This document shows positions 1-6,806 of a stretch of 64,000 bases of DNA, piece after piece. Every line of letters starts with the position of its first letter. Position 1 is the first letter of the stretch. Under the pieces are notes generated by a model. The model was given only the letters and a program-made list of their open reading frames with translations. It was not told where the DNA came from and ran no database searches. The stretch lies in the NCBI RefSeq assembly GCF_000828055.2, contig NZ_CP010523.2, positions 682,001-746,000 of the forward strand, read 5' to 3'. Made by a program: the position numbers and the translations under genes. The DNA is from Klebsiella variicola (GTDB lineage Bacteria > Pseudomonadota > Gammaproteobacteria > Enterobacterales > Enterobacteriaceae).

Positions 1-1058
1 AAGCGAGCGCTTCCTGGGACGGATTCAAATCAAAGCTTGAACGTAAGGTTTATGCCTCTATTGATACCAATGGCCTTACCGATATGGTGAATGGCTTTAC
101 GGATATGCTGGCGAATAATTTCGACAACATCTCCATGGGGCGGTTTGCCGGACAAAACAAAGGCGACGACTCCGAGCTGATGCGCAGAGCGCTGGCAGAT
201 CCTGAATTCCAGAAAAGCCTTAACGGGAATGAAAAAAACCAGCTCACTGCAGGTGTTATGACCGATGAAGCAAGGAAGAAATATCGCCAGTATTTTTACA
301 GCCAGGACCGTTCCCGCCAGCTGCTGGGGGATGTCAACGCTATCACCCGGCCCGCTCCTGTACGCGGTCTAATCCCCTATAGCCCGTCCGGTAAAAACAC
401 GCCGGGATTTCGAAATCATAACCCAGGAAATCTGAAAGCTGCACCTAACTCAACCGGGAAGAGGGGCAAATTTTCCACATTTGCCAGCGATGATGATGGT
501 CTGTCGGCTATGGCTCGCCAACTGATGCTCTATGGCGATCGTGGGAATAATACTCCCGGGGGAATTATTCGTACGTATGCTCCGAGTTCTGAAAACAACA
601 CGCGTGCATATATTGACGATGTGACCTCAAGAACCAGGTATGGAGCCGAACAACGTCTTGACCTTCATAACCCGGAAGTTCTTAAGACGCTGATGGCCTC
701 AATGATTCAGCACGAACAGGGCTCACAGCCCTACACTGAAGAGCAACTGAAAAAGGCGATACAGTCAGCCATTATGGATGATCAGTGGTCTGGACAGAGA
801 AACCCGGAAAGGTTGACGCAGCAGCGTCGGGATATCATTTCTGGCGCCGGAGGTGGAGGAAGATCCTCTTCCATACTGTCTCCTGCGGACGGAGACAGTA
901 ATGTTAACGTAATAACCGAAAATATAACCCGCTCCCTTACCGACGCCCTTGCAGAACAACCATTGAGACTGGAAATAACGATGATTAACGAAAAAGGCGA
1001 GCGGAAAACTTACAACGTTGAAAATAATGGGAAAATAATTACGCCCATGAACTATTGA
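1..1058 (+). CDS. Phage virion or tail-associated protein, 5' end cut by window
   Basis: The reading frame is open from base 3, so the gene begins upstream; the first internal ATG is at 84. About 352 residues are visible. The centre holds the motif FRNHNPGNLK followed by a segment ending near QHEQGS, a pattern I associate with phage structural or lysozyme-like virion proteins that act on peptidoglycan at DNA entry. The C-terminus is hydrophilic with a Gly/Ser-rich linker (GAGGGGRSSS). It lies at the tRNA-distal side of an integrated element and reads toward the tRNA, as late phage genes often do. The family is not certain: tail-tip, internal virion or tape-measure-linked hydrolase are all possible. 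Confidence 0.6.
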   Translation, partial: ASASWDGFKSKLERKVYASIDTNGLTDMVNGFTDMLANNFDNISMGRFAGQNKGDDSELMRRALADPEFQKSLNGNEKNQLTAGVMTDEARKKYRQYFYSQDRSRQLLGDVNAITRPAPVRGLIPYSPSGKNTPGFRNHNPGNLKAAPNSTGKRGKFSTFASDDDGLSAMARQLMLYGDRGNNTPGGIIRTYAPSSENNTRAYIDDVTSRTRYGAEQRLDLHNPEVLKTLMASMIQHEQGSQPYTEEQLKKAIQSAIMDDQWSGQRNPERLTQQRRDIISGAGGGGRSSSILSPADGDSNVNVITENITRSLTDALAEQPLRLEITMINEKGERKTYNVENNGKIITPMNY

Positions 1059-1074
1059 TGCCCCTTTCACCATC

Positions 1075-1114
1075 GCCTTACAAAAATGGGTCCTTCCTGA
1101 GGCCTTTGTAAGGC
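1075..1114. terminator. Inverted repeat after the virion gene
   Basis: A perfect 10-bp inverted repeat, GCCTTACAAA at 1075-1084 and its complement at 1105-1114, encloses a 20-base loop 17 bases after the stop codon. There is no following T-run, so a factor-independent terminator is doubtful. It could be a protein-binding or processing hairpin. Confidence 0.4.
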
Positions 1115-1160
1115 ACGGGCATTGCGCGCCGCAGTGTTTGTGCAGCTACAGGTTTTCAAT

Positions 1161-1364
1161 TTGATTGACACTTTACACTTGACACTTTTTGTTGACAGGT
1201 TGTTAAAGTCCAGAAGTGGCGCGTGATGCAGGCGAGTTCGTGAGAATTTTGATTGACATTTTGATTGACACTTTCAGCCTGAAAAGTGTCAGGTTGACAG
1301 AAAAATGTGTCAAGCGGTTGAACCCTTGACGTTTGATTGACAGTTTTCCGCTGGCGGGTTGACA
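1161..1364 (+). repeat. TTGACA repeat array upstream of the HTH gene
   Basis: Eight exact copies of TTGACA occur on this strand in about 200 bases, starting at 1165, 1179, 1192, 1253, 1265, 1294, 1337 and 1359. There is also TTGACG at 1326, an inverted copy at 1308-1313 and a shorter inverted copy near 1286-1291. Four copies have the longer form GATTGACA. Spacing is irregular. The array ends 40 bases before the start of a DNA-binding protein gene, so it may be that protein's operator or iteron set. Overlapping -35 hexamers are a second possible reading. Confidence 0.75.
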
Positions 1365-1403
1365 CTCTGGCCAGCCGGCGACAATGAGGCAGGAGAAAAA
1401 GTT

Positions 1404-1991
1404 ATGTCATTAATGAGCGTCAGTCAGTACGCAAAACATGCCGGAATGAGCCGGCAGGCGCTGTATAACTGGGAGAGCCATGAAGGATTTCCTGCGCGGG
1501 TTGACGGGAAGATTGACCAGGAGGCCTGTGATACTTATCTGGCCCGATACCGCAGCGCCAGTGACCCGCGCACGAAGAATGCCAGGGGTAAAACCAGGCC
1601 TGCTCCAGCTGGTGAGGTGCAGGGGAATATGCTGGTGGAAATGAGCGTCGCGGAGATTAAGCGCATCATAGCATCAGGCATCTCCAGGGTGGCCGGGATG
1701 GATCCGGACGAACGAGCCCAGGTTTCTGCAAAGGCCGTAGAGCTGTTTGTAAGCGAAGGCCCCTATAACCCGCCTGTAACGTTCGGCGGCTACCGGCTGT
1801 CGATTGTTGAAAGGCCAGATGATGAAATCGGGCAGATCATCGCGGGCGGTGCGTTTGGTCTGTCTGCCTATGATGTGGTTTACGAGTGCCGGGATTACAC
1901 CCTGACTCTCATGAGTGATGAAACCGAAGAAACAGCCATGCGGAGGGTTATACCTTCGTTGCTGTATGCCCTGGCCGACGATACCGACTAA
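1404..1991 (+). CDS. Element-encoded helix-turn-helix protein of unknown role
   Basis: 195 residues from the ATG at 1404, which has AGGAG eight bases upstream; an in-frame ATG at 1359 lacks such a site. Residues 4-45 form an HTH resembling MerR-type or terminase-small-subunit (lambda Nu1-like) DNA-binding domains, with the core SVSQYAKHAGMSRQALYNW. A basic linker with KNARGKTRPAP follows. The C-terminal 120 residues are not recognised. No large terminase gene lies downstream, which argues against a plain packaging role. It follows the TTGACA array and ends 30 bases before a terminator, so it looks like a single-gene unit that could bind its own upstream repeats. Confidence 0.6.
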   Translation: MSLMSVSQYAKHAGMSRQALYNWESHEGFPARVDGKIDQEACDTYLARYRSASDPRTKNARGKTRPAPAGEVQGNMLVEMSVAEIKRIIASGISRVAGMDPDERAQVSAKAVELFVSEGPYNPPVTFGGYRLSIVERPDDEIGQIIAGGAFGLSAYDVVYECRDYTLTLMSDETEETAMRRVIPSLLYALADDTD

Positions 1992-2021
1992 AGCAAAGTG
2001 TGCCAGCGGGCTCCTGTTATT

Positions 2022-2046
2022 CCAGCCCTTTGGGGCTGGTTTTTTT
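2022..2046 (+). terminator. Intrinsic terminator of the HTH gene
   Basis: Stem CCAGCCC at 2022-2028 pairs with GGGCTGG at 2033-2039, followed by seven T at 2040-2046. It lies between this gene and the convergent small exported-protein gene. Confidence 0.85.
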
Positions 2047-2302
2047 AAGCTTTATGACTGCGAAGCATCGTACAGAAAGGACAGTTACAGCCACTTACCG
2101 GGCTGGCAGTACAGGTTCCGATATTGACTGCCTGAGATGTTCCGGTCTGTTGTCGACTGTAAAAATTGTTGGTGATGTTGTCGGCGAGGGTTTCAGCCTG
2201 CATTGAACTCGCTTCGTTTGTAGCGACAGGTTGTGATACGAAAGCGAGTGCGTTGTATGAAGTGAGGACGAGAGATACAGCCATAATACTTTTTATTTTC
2301 AT
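2045..2302 (-). CDS. Small exported Cys-containing protein of unknown function
   Basis: 85 residues. The N-terminus is a textbook Sec signal: MKIKSIMAVSLVLTSYNALA, with a basic start, a hydrophobic core and an ALA cleavage site. That leaves a mature peptide of about 65 residues. Its C-terminal third carries four cysteines in a C-x8-C-x-C-x2-C arrangement (CTASPVSGCNCPFC). This suggests disulfides or metal binding in the periplasm or outside the cell. It runs opposite to the neighbouring phage-type genes and has its own start region, as accessory cargo genes (morons) of prophages do. I do not recognise the family; a role in host fitness is only inferred. Confidence 0.6.
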   Translation of the reverse strand: MKIKSIMAVSLVLTSYNALAFVSQPVATNEASSMQAETLADNITNNFYSRQQTGTSQAVNIGTCTASPVSGCNCPFCTMLRSHKA

Positions 2303-2429
2303 GTTACAGATCTCAAGCGATGGGGGAAGTGGCGTTGCTCATATTATAGGCTTTATCAAAGTATGCAAAATCCCGGGTTAAATATTTCGTAAACCCATAA
2401 CAAAAAATTCCCTCTGAGAGATTAATCAC

Positions 2430-2618
2430 ATGTTAAATCATAATGATATAGAAGTAACGCTCATCAACCTCGCCAAAAAACAGGGACTGAGCCTGAATGG
2501 AAAAGATTTATTAGATATTCGCACGCAGGTAGCGACCGCTCTGGCCGCCAAAGACCGACATCGCCAGCGGATGACATCCCCAGAATATCACTGGCGCAAG
2601 CCACCACCTCGGCGATAG
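2430..2618 (+). CDS. Small hypothetical protein
   Basis: 62 residues starting at an ATG with a weak purine-rich GAGAG 13 to 17 bases upstream. The first 45 residues look protein-like, with a predicted amphipathic helix pair (VTLINLAKKQG ... LLDIRTQVATALAAK). The end is a basic Pro/Arg-rich tail (RKPPPRR) that may be read-through into non-coding DNA after a truncation. Nothing around it shows a function. Confidence 0.3.
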   Translation: MLNHNDIEVTLINLAKKQGLSLNGKDLLDIRTQVATALAAKDRHRQRMTSPEYHWRKPPPRR

Positions 2619-2914
2619 CCTCCTGAACATTGAGTCGCTGAAATGTTTTAAACGTGCCATATACTGGAAAAGTTTACCAGTAACATAAGGTTGAATTCAC
2701 TAAAGCATGATGACAAAGTGACGGTCTCGCATAAATCAATTGCTTACGGCAAATGCAGGCTTAATTTCGCCTGCTTAGTACCTGTGTGGCCGCAGCGCTG
2801 TCGTTCAGGAAACAGCAAAAGCACCGAATTAACTCTGAGACATTCCAGTGGCTAAAGCCGAAACCACCCAGGTAATTTTCTATCTTATAAAATGTTGTTT
2901 AAAAGCCGTAAAGA
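2619..2914. other. Intergenic stretch without a clear gene
   Basis: About 300 AT-rich bases with no credible coding frame. The only structure seen is a short hairpin, GCAGGC at 2754-2759 with its complement at 2768-2773, followed by a weak TTAGT. It may be decayed element DNA. Confidence 0.5.
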
Positions 2915-3202
2915 TTAGCAGCTTGGCAGGGAGAGTAAATTGTCACTCCACTTACCATCGGCGTAAGTCCTAATGTATTTAGCCCCGCCATTCCCCGGGT
3001 CTACAACACCTACATACGCAACATTGCCTGCTGAATCCTGAACATAGAAGGTATGTTCTTTATTTTCAATCGCACGAACAACCTGAGCGACAGTCCATTT
3101 TGAACCAGCTGGTTGAAACTGGTCGCTACCTACATGAGTAATATGTTGGTGAGATTTCACGGTTCCTGACAAGGTAATGCACTTAATTCTTACATTTGCC
3201 AT
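2915..3202 (-). CDS. DUF3892 domain protein
   Basis: 95 residues from the ATG at 3202, preceded by GAGG about ten bases upstream; a start five codons earlier lacks a site. The chain matches my memory of the DUF3892 family: HITHVG near residue 20, WTVAQVVRAIE near 36, FYVQD near 51, a KYIRTYADG segment near 75 and the ending DNLLSLPSC. Family members are short and of unknown function, and are often found in mobile or accessory DNA. It is transcribed away from the tRNA, inside the presumed integrated element. Confidence 0.7.
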   Translation of the reverse strand: MANVRIKCITLSGTVKSHQHITHVGSDQFQPAGSKWTVAQVVRAIENKEHTFYVQDSAGNVAYVGVVDPGNGGAKYIRTYADGKWSDNLLSLPSC

Positions 3203-3512
3203 ACAAACAATCCTCATTTTTTATCGAACTGAGTTGGAATGCTGTGTGCGCGATTACGCAAAAACAAGTGTAAGATATCATTGCAAAAAGTGTGTATATG
3301 TTTTTTGGGTTTTATTCTTTGTTTACATCTTTTGGGGGGCTCTTAGAACCTGCTTTCACGGCTAGTGAATTGAATTTAATAATGAAAAATTTTTGCTGGC
3401 CATTATCACCAGATGGACTGGAAGCGATGTGAAGCGACGTGTGAAAATTCACCTGCTTTAGCCTAACTAGCGCCTGCAGAACGTCACTGCGGATTGAATA
3501 AGGAGGGGGGCT
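3203..3512. other. AT-rich intergenic stretch
   Basis: About 310 bases holding the upstream region of the DUF3892 gene, read leftward, and a strong ribosome-binding sequence AGGAGGGGGG at its right end. No further gene was seen. Confidence 0.5.
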
Positions 3513-3831
3513 ATGCTCGATATTTTGCTGTTTGCTGTTTGCTGTTTGCTGTTTGCTGTTTGCTGTTGGATGGGATGGAGACGCATGGCTGGTAGAACAA
3601 GTTGATTTGGACAAGGGAGTGTTAGGTTTATATGAATATCCGCAAATGTGGCTTTTAGATGATTCAGATGTAGCTAAGTGGCGGCTACCTATTCAGTTTT
3701 GCATTGACCGATATGCTGTTTTCGGTGGGATGAACCTGATTGGGGATGCAGGCGTAAAACCATCAGAGATGGAAATCATGCGCACGATAGCTAAAAGCTG
3801 TTCAAAGGCTGTCGAATGCTGTGAGTTATAA
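3513..3831 (+). CDS. Small ORF split by a heptamer repeat (candidate phase-variable gene)
   Basis: An ATG at 3513 follows AGGAGG with six-base spacing, an excellent start. As sequenced, this frame crosses six TTTGCTG units and stops at 3603-3605 after 30 codons. A second frame runs on to 3831 and carries a better-looking chain (residues such as WLVEQVDLDKGVLGLYEYP and MWLLDDSDVAKW). Heptamers shift the frame by one base, so losing one unit or gaining two would join the strong ATG to that chain, giving 103 residues with a hydrophobic start. The alternative is a decayed gene read from the TTG at 3532. No family was recognised. Confidence 0.4.
3524..3565 (+). repeat. Six tandem TTTGCTG heptamers
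   Basis: Six perfect back-to-back copies of TTTGCTG, with no spacers, lie eleven bases after a strong ATG. Seven-base units are prone to slipped-strand copy changes and move the reading frame each time. This is a simple-sequence repeat, not a CRISPR. Confidence 0.95.
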
Positions 3832-3894
3832 ACGGTCATTAAATAACCATAAATCACTATTGATACCTCTCAGCAATATCCCCGGCATATCCCC

Positions 3895-3932
3895 AAAAAA
3901 CAAAAGGAGCTACGTTTTTAGCGTAACTCCTT
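3895..3932 (-). terminator. Terminator of ileX
   Basis: An 11-bp stem (3904-3914 with 3922-3932, one G-U pair) lies just past the tRNA 3' end. On the minus strand it is followed by T4-G-T6. It is the natural end of the single-tRNA transcript. Confidence 0.85.
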
Positions 3933-3940
3933 GTTTTGTC

Positions 3941-4016
3941 TGGTGGCCCCTGTTGGGTTTGAACCAACGACCAAGCGATTATGAGTCGCCTGCTCTAACC
4001 ACTGAGCTAAGGGGCC
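3941..4016 (-). tRNA. ileX: tRNA-Ile2, anticodon CAT
   Basis: 76 bases including an encoded CCA end at 3941-3943. The acceptor stem GGCCCCT, D-loop AGCTCAGTGG, anticodon loop with CAT, and T-loop TTCAAAC are all present. A CAT anticodon with this backbone and with mug and rpoD next door is the minor isoleucine tRNA whose C34 becomes lysidine to read AUA. It resembles E. coli ileX except in the T stem. The 3' end faces the phage-like DNA, so it is the likely integration target. Met-type assignment is the only alternative and fits less well. Confidence 0.9.
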
Positions 4017-4026
4017 GTGGCGAGGG

Positions 4027-4055
4027 ATTATAAAGTAACTGACGGTTGCAATCCA
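4027..4055 (-). promoter_or_regulatory. Promoter of ileX
   Basis: A perfect TATAAT (4027-4032, minus strand) with a weak TGGATT 17 bases upstream. A GC-rich discriminator follows and the predicted start is only a few bases before the tRNA, as in stringently controlled stable-RNA promoters. Confidence 0.55.
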
Positions 4056-4105
4056 GCGTAAAGCGCGCAGCTGCTGTTTTTATAAACAATGCATTTTCAA
4101 TCCTT

Positions 4106-4111
4106 TATAAT
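4106..4111 (+). promoter_or_regulatory. -10 element of mug
   Basis: TATAAT lies 30 bases before the mug start; the -35 region is AT-rich and weak. The gene's ribosome site GGAG is at 4132-4135. Confidence 0.5.
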
Positions 4112-4140
4112 CATGTTTTAGCCATACAGCCGGAGAAAAC

Positions 4141-4647
4141 ATGATTAGCGATATCCTTGCGCCGGGCCTGCGCGTTGTCTTTTGCGGTATCAACCCGGGG
4201 AAGTCCTCCGCCCATACCGGCTTTCATTTTGCCCATCCTGGCAATCGCTTCTGGAAGGTCATCCATCAGGCCGGGTTCACCGATCGGCAGCTCAGGCCGG
4301 AAGAGGAACTGCAGCTGCTGGATACGCGCTGCGGCATCACCATGCTGGTAGAGCGACCGACGGTGCAGGCCAGCGAGGTCGCCCTGCAGGAGCTGCGCAG
4401 CGGTGGCCGTGAGCTGATGAGGAAGATTGAGGAGTATCAGCCGCAGGCGCTGGCGGTGCTCGGCAAGCAGGCCTTCGAGCTCGCCTTTAACCAGCGCGGC
4501 GCGAAGTGGGGGAAACAGCCTATGACCATCGGGACGACCCAGGTCTGGGTGCTGCCCAATCCCAGCGGCTTAAACCGGGCGACGCTCGATAAGCTGGTGG
4601 CGGCCTATCGTGAACTGGATGATGCCCTGGCGACCCGCGGCCAGTAG
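4141..4647 (+). CDS. mug: G/U mismatch-specific DNA glycosylase
   Basis: 168 residues, the same length as E. coli Mug. The enzyme removes uracil from G:U and ethenocytosine from damaged DNA, starting base-excision repair. The catalytic segment is visible as GINPG near residue 16 (Asn as the catalytic residue), and the minor-groove wedge motif NPSG lies near residue 140. It is transcribed away from ileX and converges on rpoD, with a shared terminator between them, as in E. coli. Family assignment is secure; activity is inferred from homology. Confidence 0.95.
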   Translation: MISDILAPGLRVVFCGINPGKSSAHTGFHFAHPGNRFWKVIHQAGFTDRQLRPEEELQLLDTRCGITMLVERPTVQASEVALQELRSGGRELMRKIEEYQPQALAVLGKQAFELAFNQRGAKWGKQPMTIGTTQVWVLPNPSGLNRATLDKLVAAYRELDDALATRGQ

Positions 4648-4693
4648 CGGAGAGAGGCGACTTTCCCCGAATGGCCACCTGAACGCCATAAAA

Positions 4694-4715
4694 AAAGCTC
4701 CCCGCAGGGAGCTTT
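4694..4715. terminator. Bidirectional terminator between mug and rpoD
   Basis: AAAGCTCCC pairs with GGGAGCTTT around CGCA, flanked by an A-run on the left and a T-run on the right, so it can serve both convergent genes. Confidence 0.9.
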
Positions 4716-4746
4716 TTAACAGGCTGTAGACGATGCCCCGCGACGA

Positions 4747-6588
4747 TTAATCGTCGAGGAAGCTACGCAGCACTTCAGAACGGCTCGGGTGACGCAGTTT
4801 ACGCAGCGCCTTCGCTTCGATCTGACGGATACGTTCGCGGGTAACGTCGAACTGTTTACCCACTTCTTCCAGCGTGTGGTCGGTGTTCATGTCGATACCG
4901 AAACGCATACGCAGGACTTTCGCTTCACGAGCGGTAAGGCCGGCCAGCACGTCGTGCGTTGCCGCACGCAGGCTCTCGGTGGTCGCGGAATCCAGCGGCA
5001 GCTCGAGGGTGGTATCCTCGATGAAATCCCCCAGATGCGAATCTTCATCGTCGCCGATCGGCGTTTCCATGGAGATAGGCTCTTTGGCGATCTTCAGCAC
5101 CTTACGGATTTTGTCTTCCGGCATCAGCATACGCTCAGCCAGCTCTTCCGGGGTCGGTTCACGGCCCATCTCCTGCAGCATCTGACGGGAGATACGGTTG
5201 AGCTTGTTAATGGTCTCAATCATATGCACCGGAATACGGATGGTGCGCGCCTGATCCGCGATGGAGCGGGTGATCGCCTGACGGATCCACCAGGTAGCGT
5301 AGGTCGAGAACTTGTAGCCGCGACGGTATTCGAACTTATCAACCGCTTTCATCAGACCGATGTTGCCTTCCTGAATCAGGTCGAGGAACTGCAGACCACG
5401 GTTGGTGTATTTCTTGGCGATAGAGATAACCAGACGCAAGTTCGCTTCCACCATCTCTTTCTTCGCACGGCGGGCTTTCGCTTCACCGATGGACATGCGA
5501 CGGTTGATGTCTTTCACCTGTTCGATGGTCAGGCCGGTCTCTTCTTCGATCTGCTGCAGCTTCTGCAGGCCGCGCTGCACGTCTTCTTTCACTTCCAGCA
5601 GCTTCTCGGACCACGGCTTGTTCATTGCCACCGCAGCGTTGAACCAGGTTTCGCTGGTTTCGTTGCCGGTGAACAGCGTGATGAAGTTTTTCTTCGGCAT
5701 TTTGCACTGCTCAACGCACAGCTTCATGATGATACGTTCCTGAGTACGAACGCGATCCATCATGCTGCGCATGCTGTTGACCAGGTAATCGAACTGCTTC
5801 GGCACCAGGCGGAACTGCTTGAAGACTTCAGACAGCTTCAGGATCTCTTCCTGCGCGGCGGCATGGCTACGACCTTTGGCTTTGATGGTGTCGCGCGTCA
5901 GCTCGTACTGGGTACGCAGCTCGGCGAACTTCTCACGGGCCAGCTCTGGGTCGATGCTGTTGTCGTCATCGCTGTTGTCGTCGGCGTCGTCATCTTCATC
6001 TTCGTCTTCGTCGTCATCCATCTCTTCCTGAGACAGCTCGGAGCCAACGTGCGTGGCGGTCGGCGCCATGTCTTCTTCGGCGTTCGGATCGACGAAACCG
6101 GTGATCAGATCGGACAGACGGGCTTCTTCCGCTTCGACGCGGTCGTACTGCTCAAGCAGGTAGGTGATCGCTTCCGGGTATTCGGCAACGGAGCACTGGA
6201 CCTGGTTGATCCCATCTTCGATGCGTTTGGCGATGTCGATTTCGCCTTCACGGGTCAGCAGCTCTACGGTACCCATTTCACGCATGTACATGCGCACCGG
6301 GTCGGTCGTGCGTCCGATTTCGGATTCCACGCTGGAGAGCACCTGCGCGGCAGCTTCGGCAGCATCTTCATCCGCGGTGTTTTCGGCAAGCATCAGATCA
6401 TCGGCATCCGGTGCTTCTTCCATCACCTGAATACCCATGTCGTTGATCATTTGGATGATGTCTTCGATCTGATCGGAATCGACGATATCTTCCGGCAGAT
6501 GGTCATTGACCTCGGCATAGGTCAGATAGCCTTGCTCCTTACCACGTTGGACAAGAAGCTTCAGCTGTGACTGCGGGTTTTGCTCCAT
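4747..6588 (-). CDS. rpoD: RNA polymerase sigma factor sigma-70
   Basis: 613 residues, identical in length to E. coli RpoD; the start [10 protein letters not shown] is chosen over an in-frame start 19 codons upstream because it matches the family. It is the housekeeping initiation factor. Region 1.1 occupies the N-terminus, then region 1.2 ([17 protein letters not shown]) and the non-conserved region with a long run of Asp and Glu. Region 2 ([31 protein letters not shown] reads the -10) and region 4 ([17 protein letters not shown], the -35 helix) follow. It is last in the rpsU-dnaG-rpoD operon. Confidence 0.99.
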   Translation of the reverse strand: MEQNPQSQLKLLVQRGKEQGYLTYAEVNDHLPEDIVDSDQIEDIIQMINDMGIQVMEEAPDADDLMLAENTADEDAAEAAAQVLSSVESEIGRTTDPVRMYMREMGTVELLTREGEIDIAKRIEDGINQVQCSVAEYPEAITYLLEQYDRVEAEEARLSDLITGFVDPNAEEDMAPTATHVGSELSQEEMDDDEDEDEDDDADDNSDDDNSIDPELAREKFAELRTQYELTRDTIKAKGRSHAAAQEEILKLSEVFKQFRLVPKQFDYLVNSMRSMMDRVRTQERIIMKLCVEQCKMPKKNFITLFTGNETSETWFNAAVAMNKPWSEKLLEVKEDVQRGLQKLQQIEEETGLTIEQVKDINRRMSIGEAKARRAKKEMVEANLRLVISIAKKYTNRGLQFLDLIQEGNIGLMKAVDKFEYRRGYKFSTYATWWIRQAITRSIADQARTIRIPVHMIETINKLNRISRQMLQEMGREPTPEELAERMLMPEDKIRKVLKIAKEPISMETPIGDDEDSHLGDFIEDTTLELPLDSATTESLRAATHDVLAGLTAREAKVLRMRFGIDMNTDHTLEEVGKQFDVTRERIRQIEAKALRKLRHPSRSEVLRSFLDD

Positions 6589-6748
6589 AAGACGGTATCC
6601 ACACTTAATTCGTTTGATTGGTGTCGGCAGGCGGGCTGTCGACATTTAAAGCGAGGGCGTACTTATATTATTGCCGCTGCGCCTCTGCGCGGCTGTCGGG
6701 GGCTTCCCGATCGATACTCGGCACTTAAGCCGTTAAATACTTTTCCCT

Positions 6749-6788
6749 CACGTTGTTCTGCGTTTTCTTACTGCTTTGATACAACGTG
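6749..6788 (-). promoter_or_regulatory. Hairpin in the dnaG-rpoD intercistronic region
   Basis: CACGTTGT at 6749-6756 and its complement at 6781-6788 can form an 8-bp stem just after the dnaG stop. In E. coli the dnaG-rpoD junction is cut by RNase E, which separates a stable rpoD message from an unstable dnaG one. That this hairpin has such a role is inferred. Confidence 0.4.
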
Positions 6789-6806
6789 AAGGATATTGTC
6801 TGTCAT

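Noticed and set aside
1156-1365. A 69-codon minus-strand frame across the TTGACA array
   Set aside because: Its sequence is produced by the repeats (NQNVNQN and similar) and has no protein-like features.
3524-3565. The TTTGCTG tract as a CRISPR array
   Set aside because: Units are seven bases with no spacers and no cas genes nearby; it is a simple tandem repeat.
3312-3614. A 100-codon minus-strand frame across the heptamer tract
   Set aside because: Its Lys/Gln/Ser repeats are the antisense of the heptamers; no ribosome site or protein-like composition.
4789-6570. A 593-codon open frame antisense to rpoD
   Set aside because: It mirrors the codon bias of rpoD, has no ribosome site or homology, and rpoD is certain.
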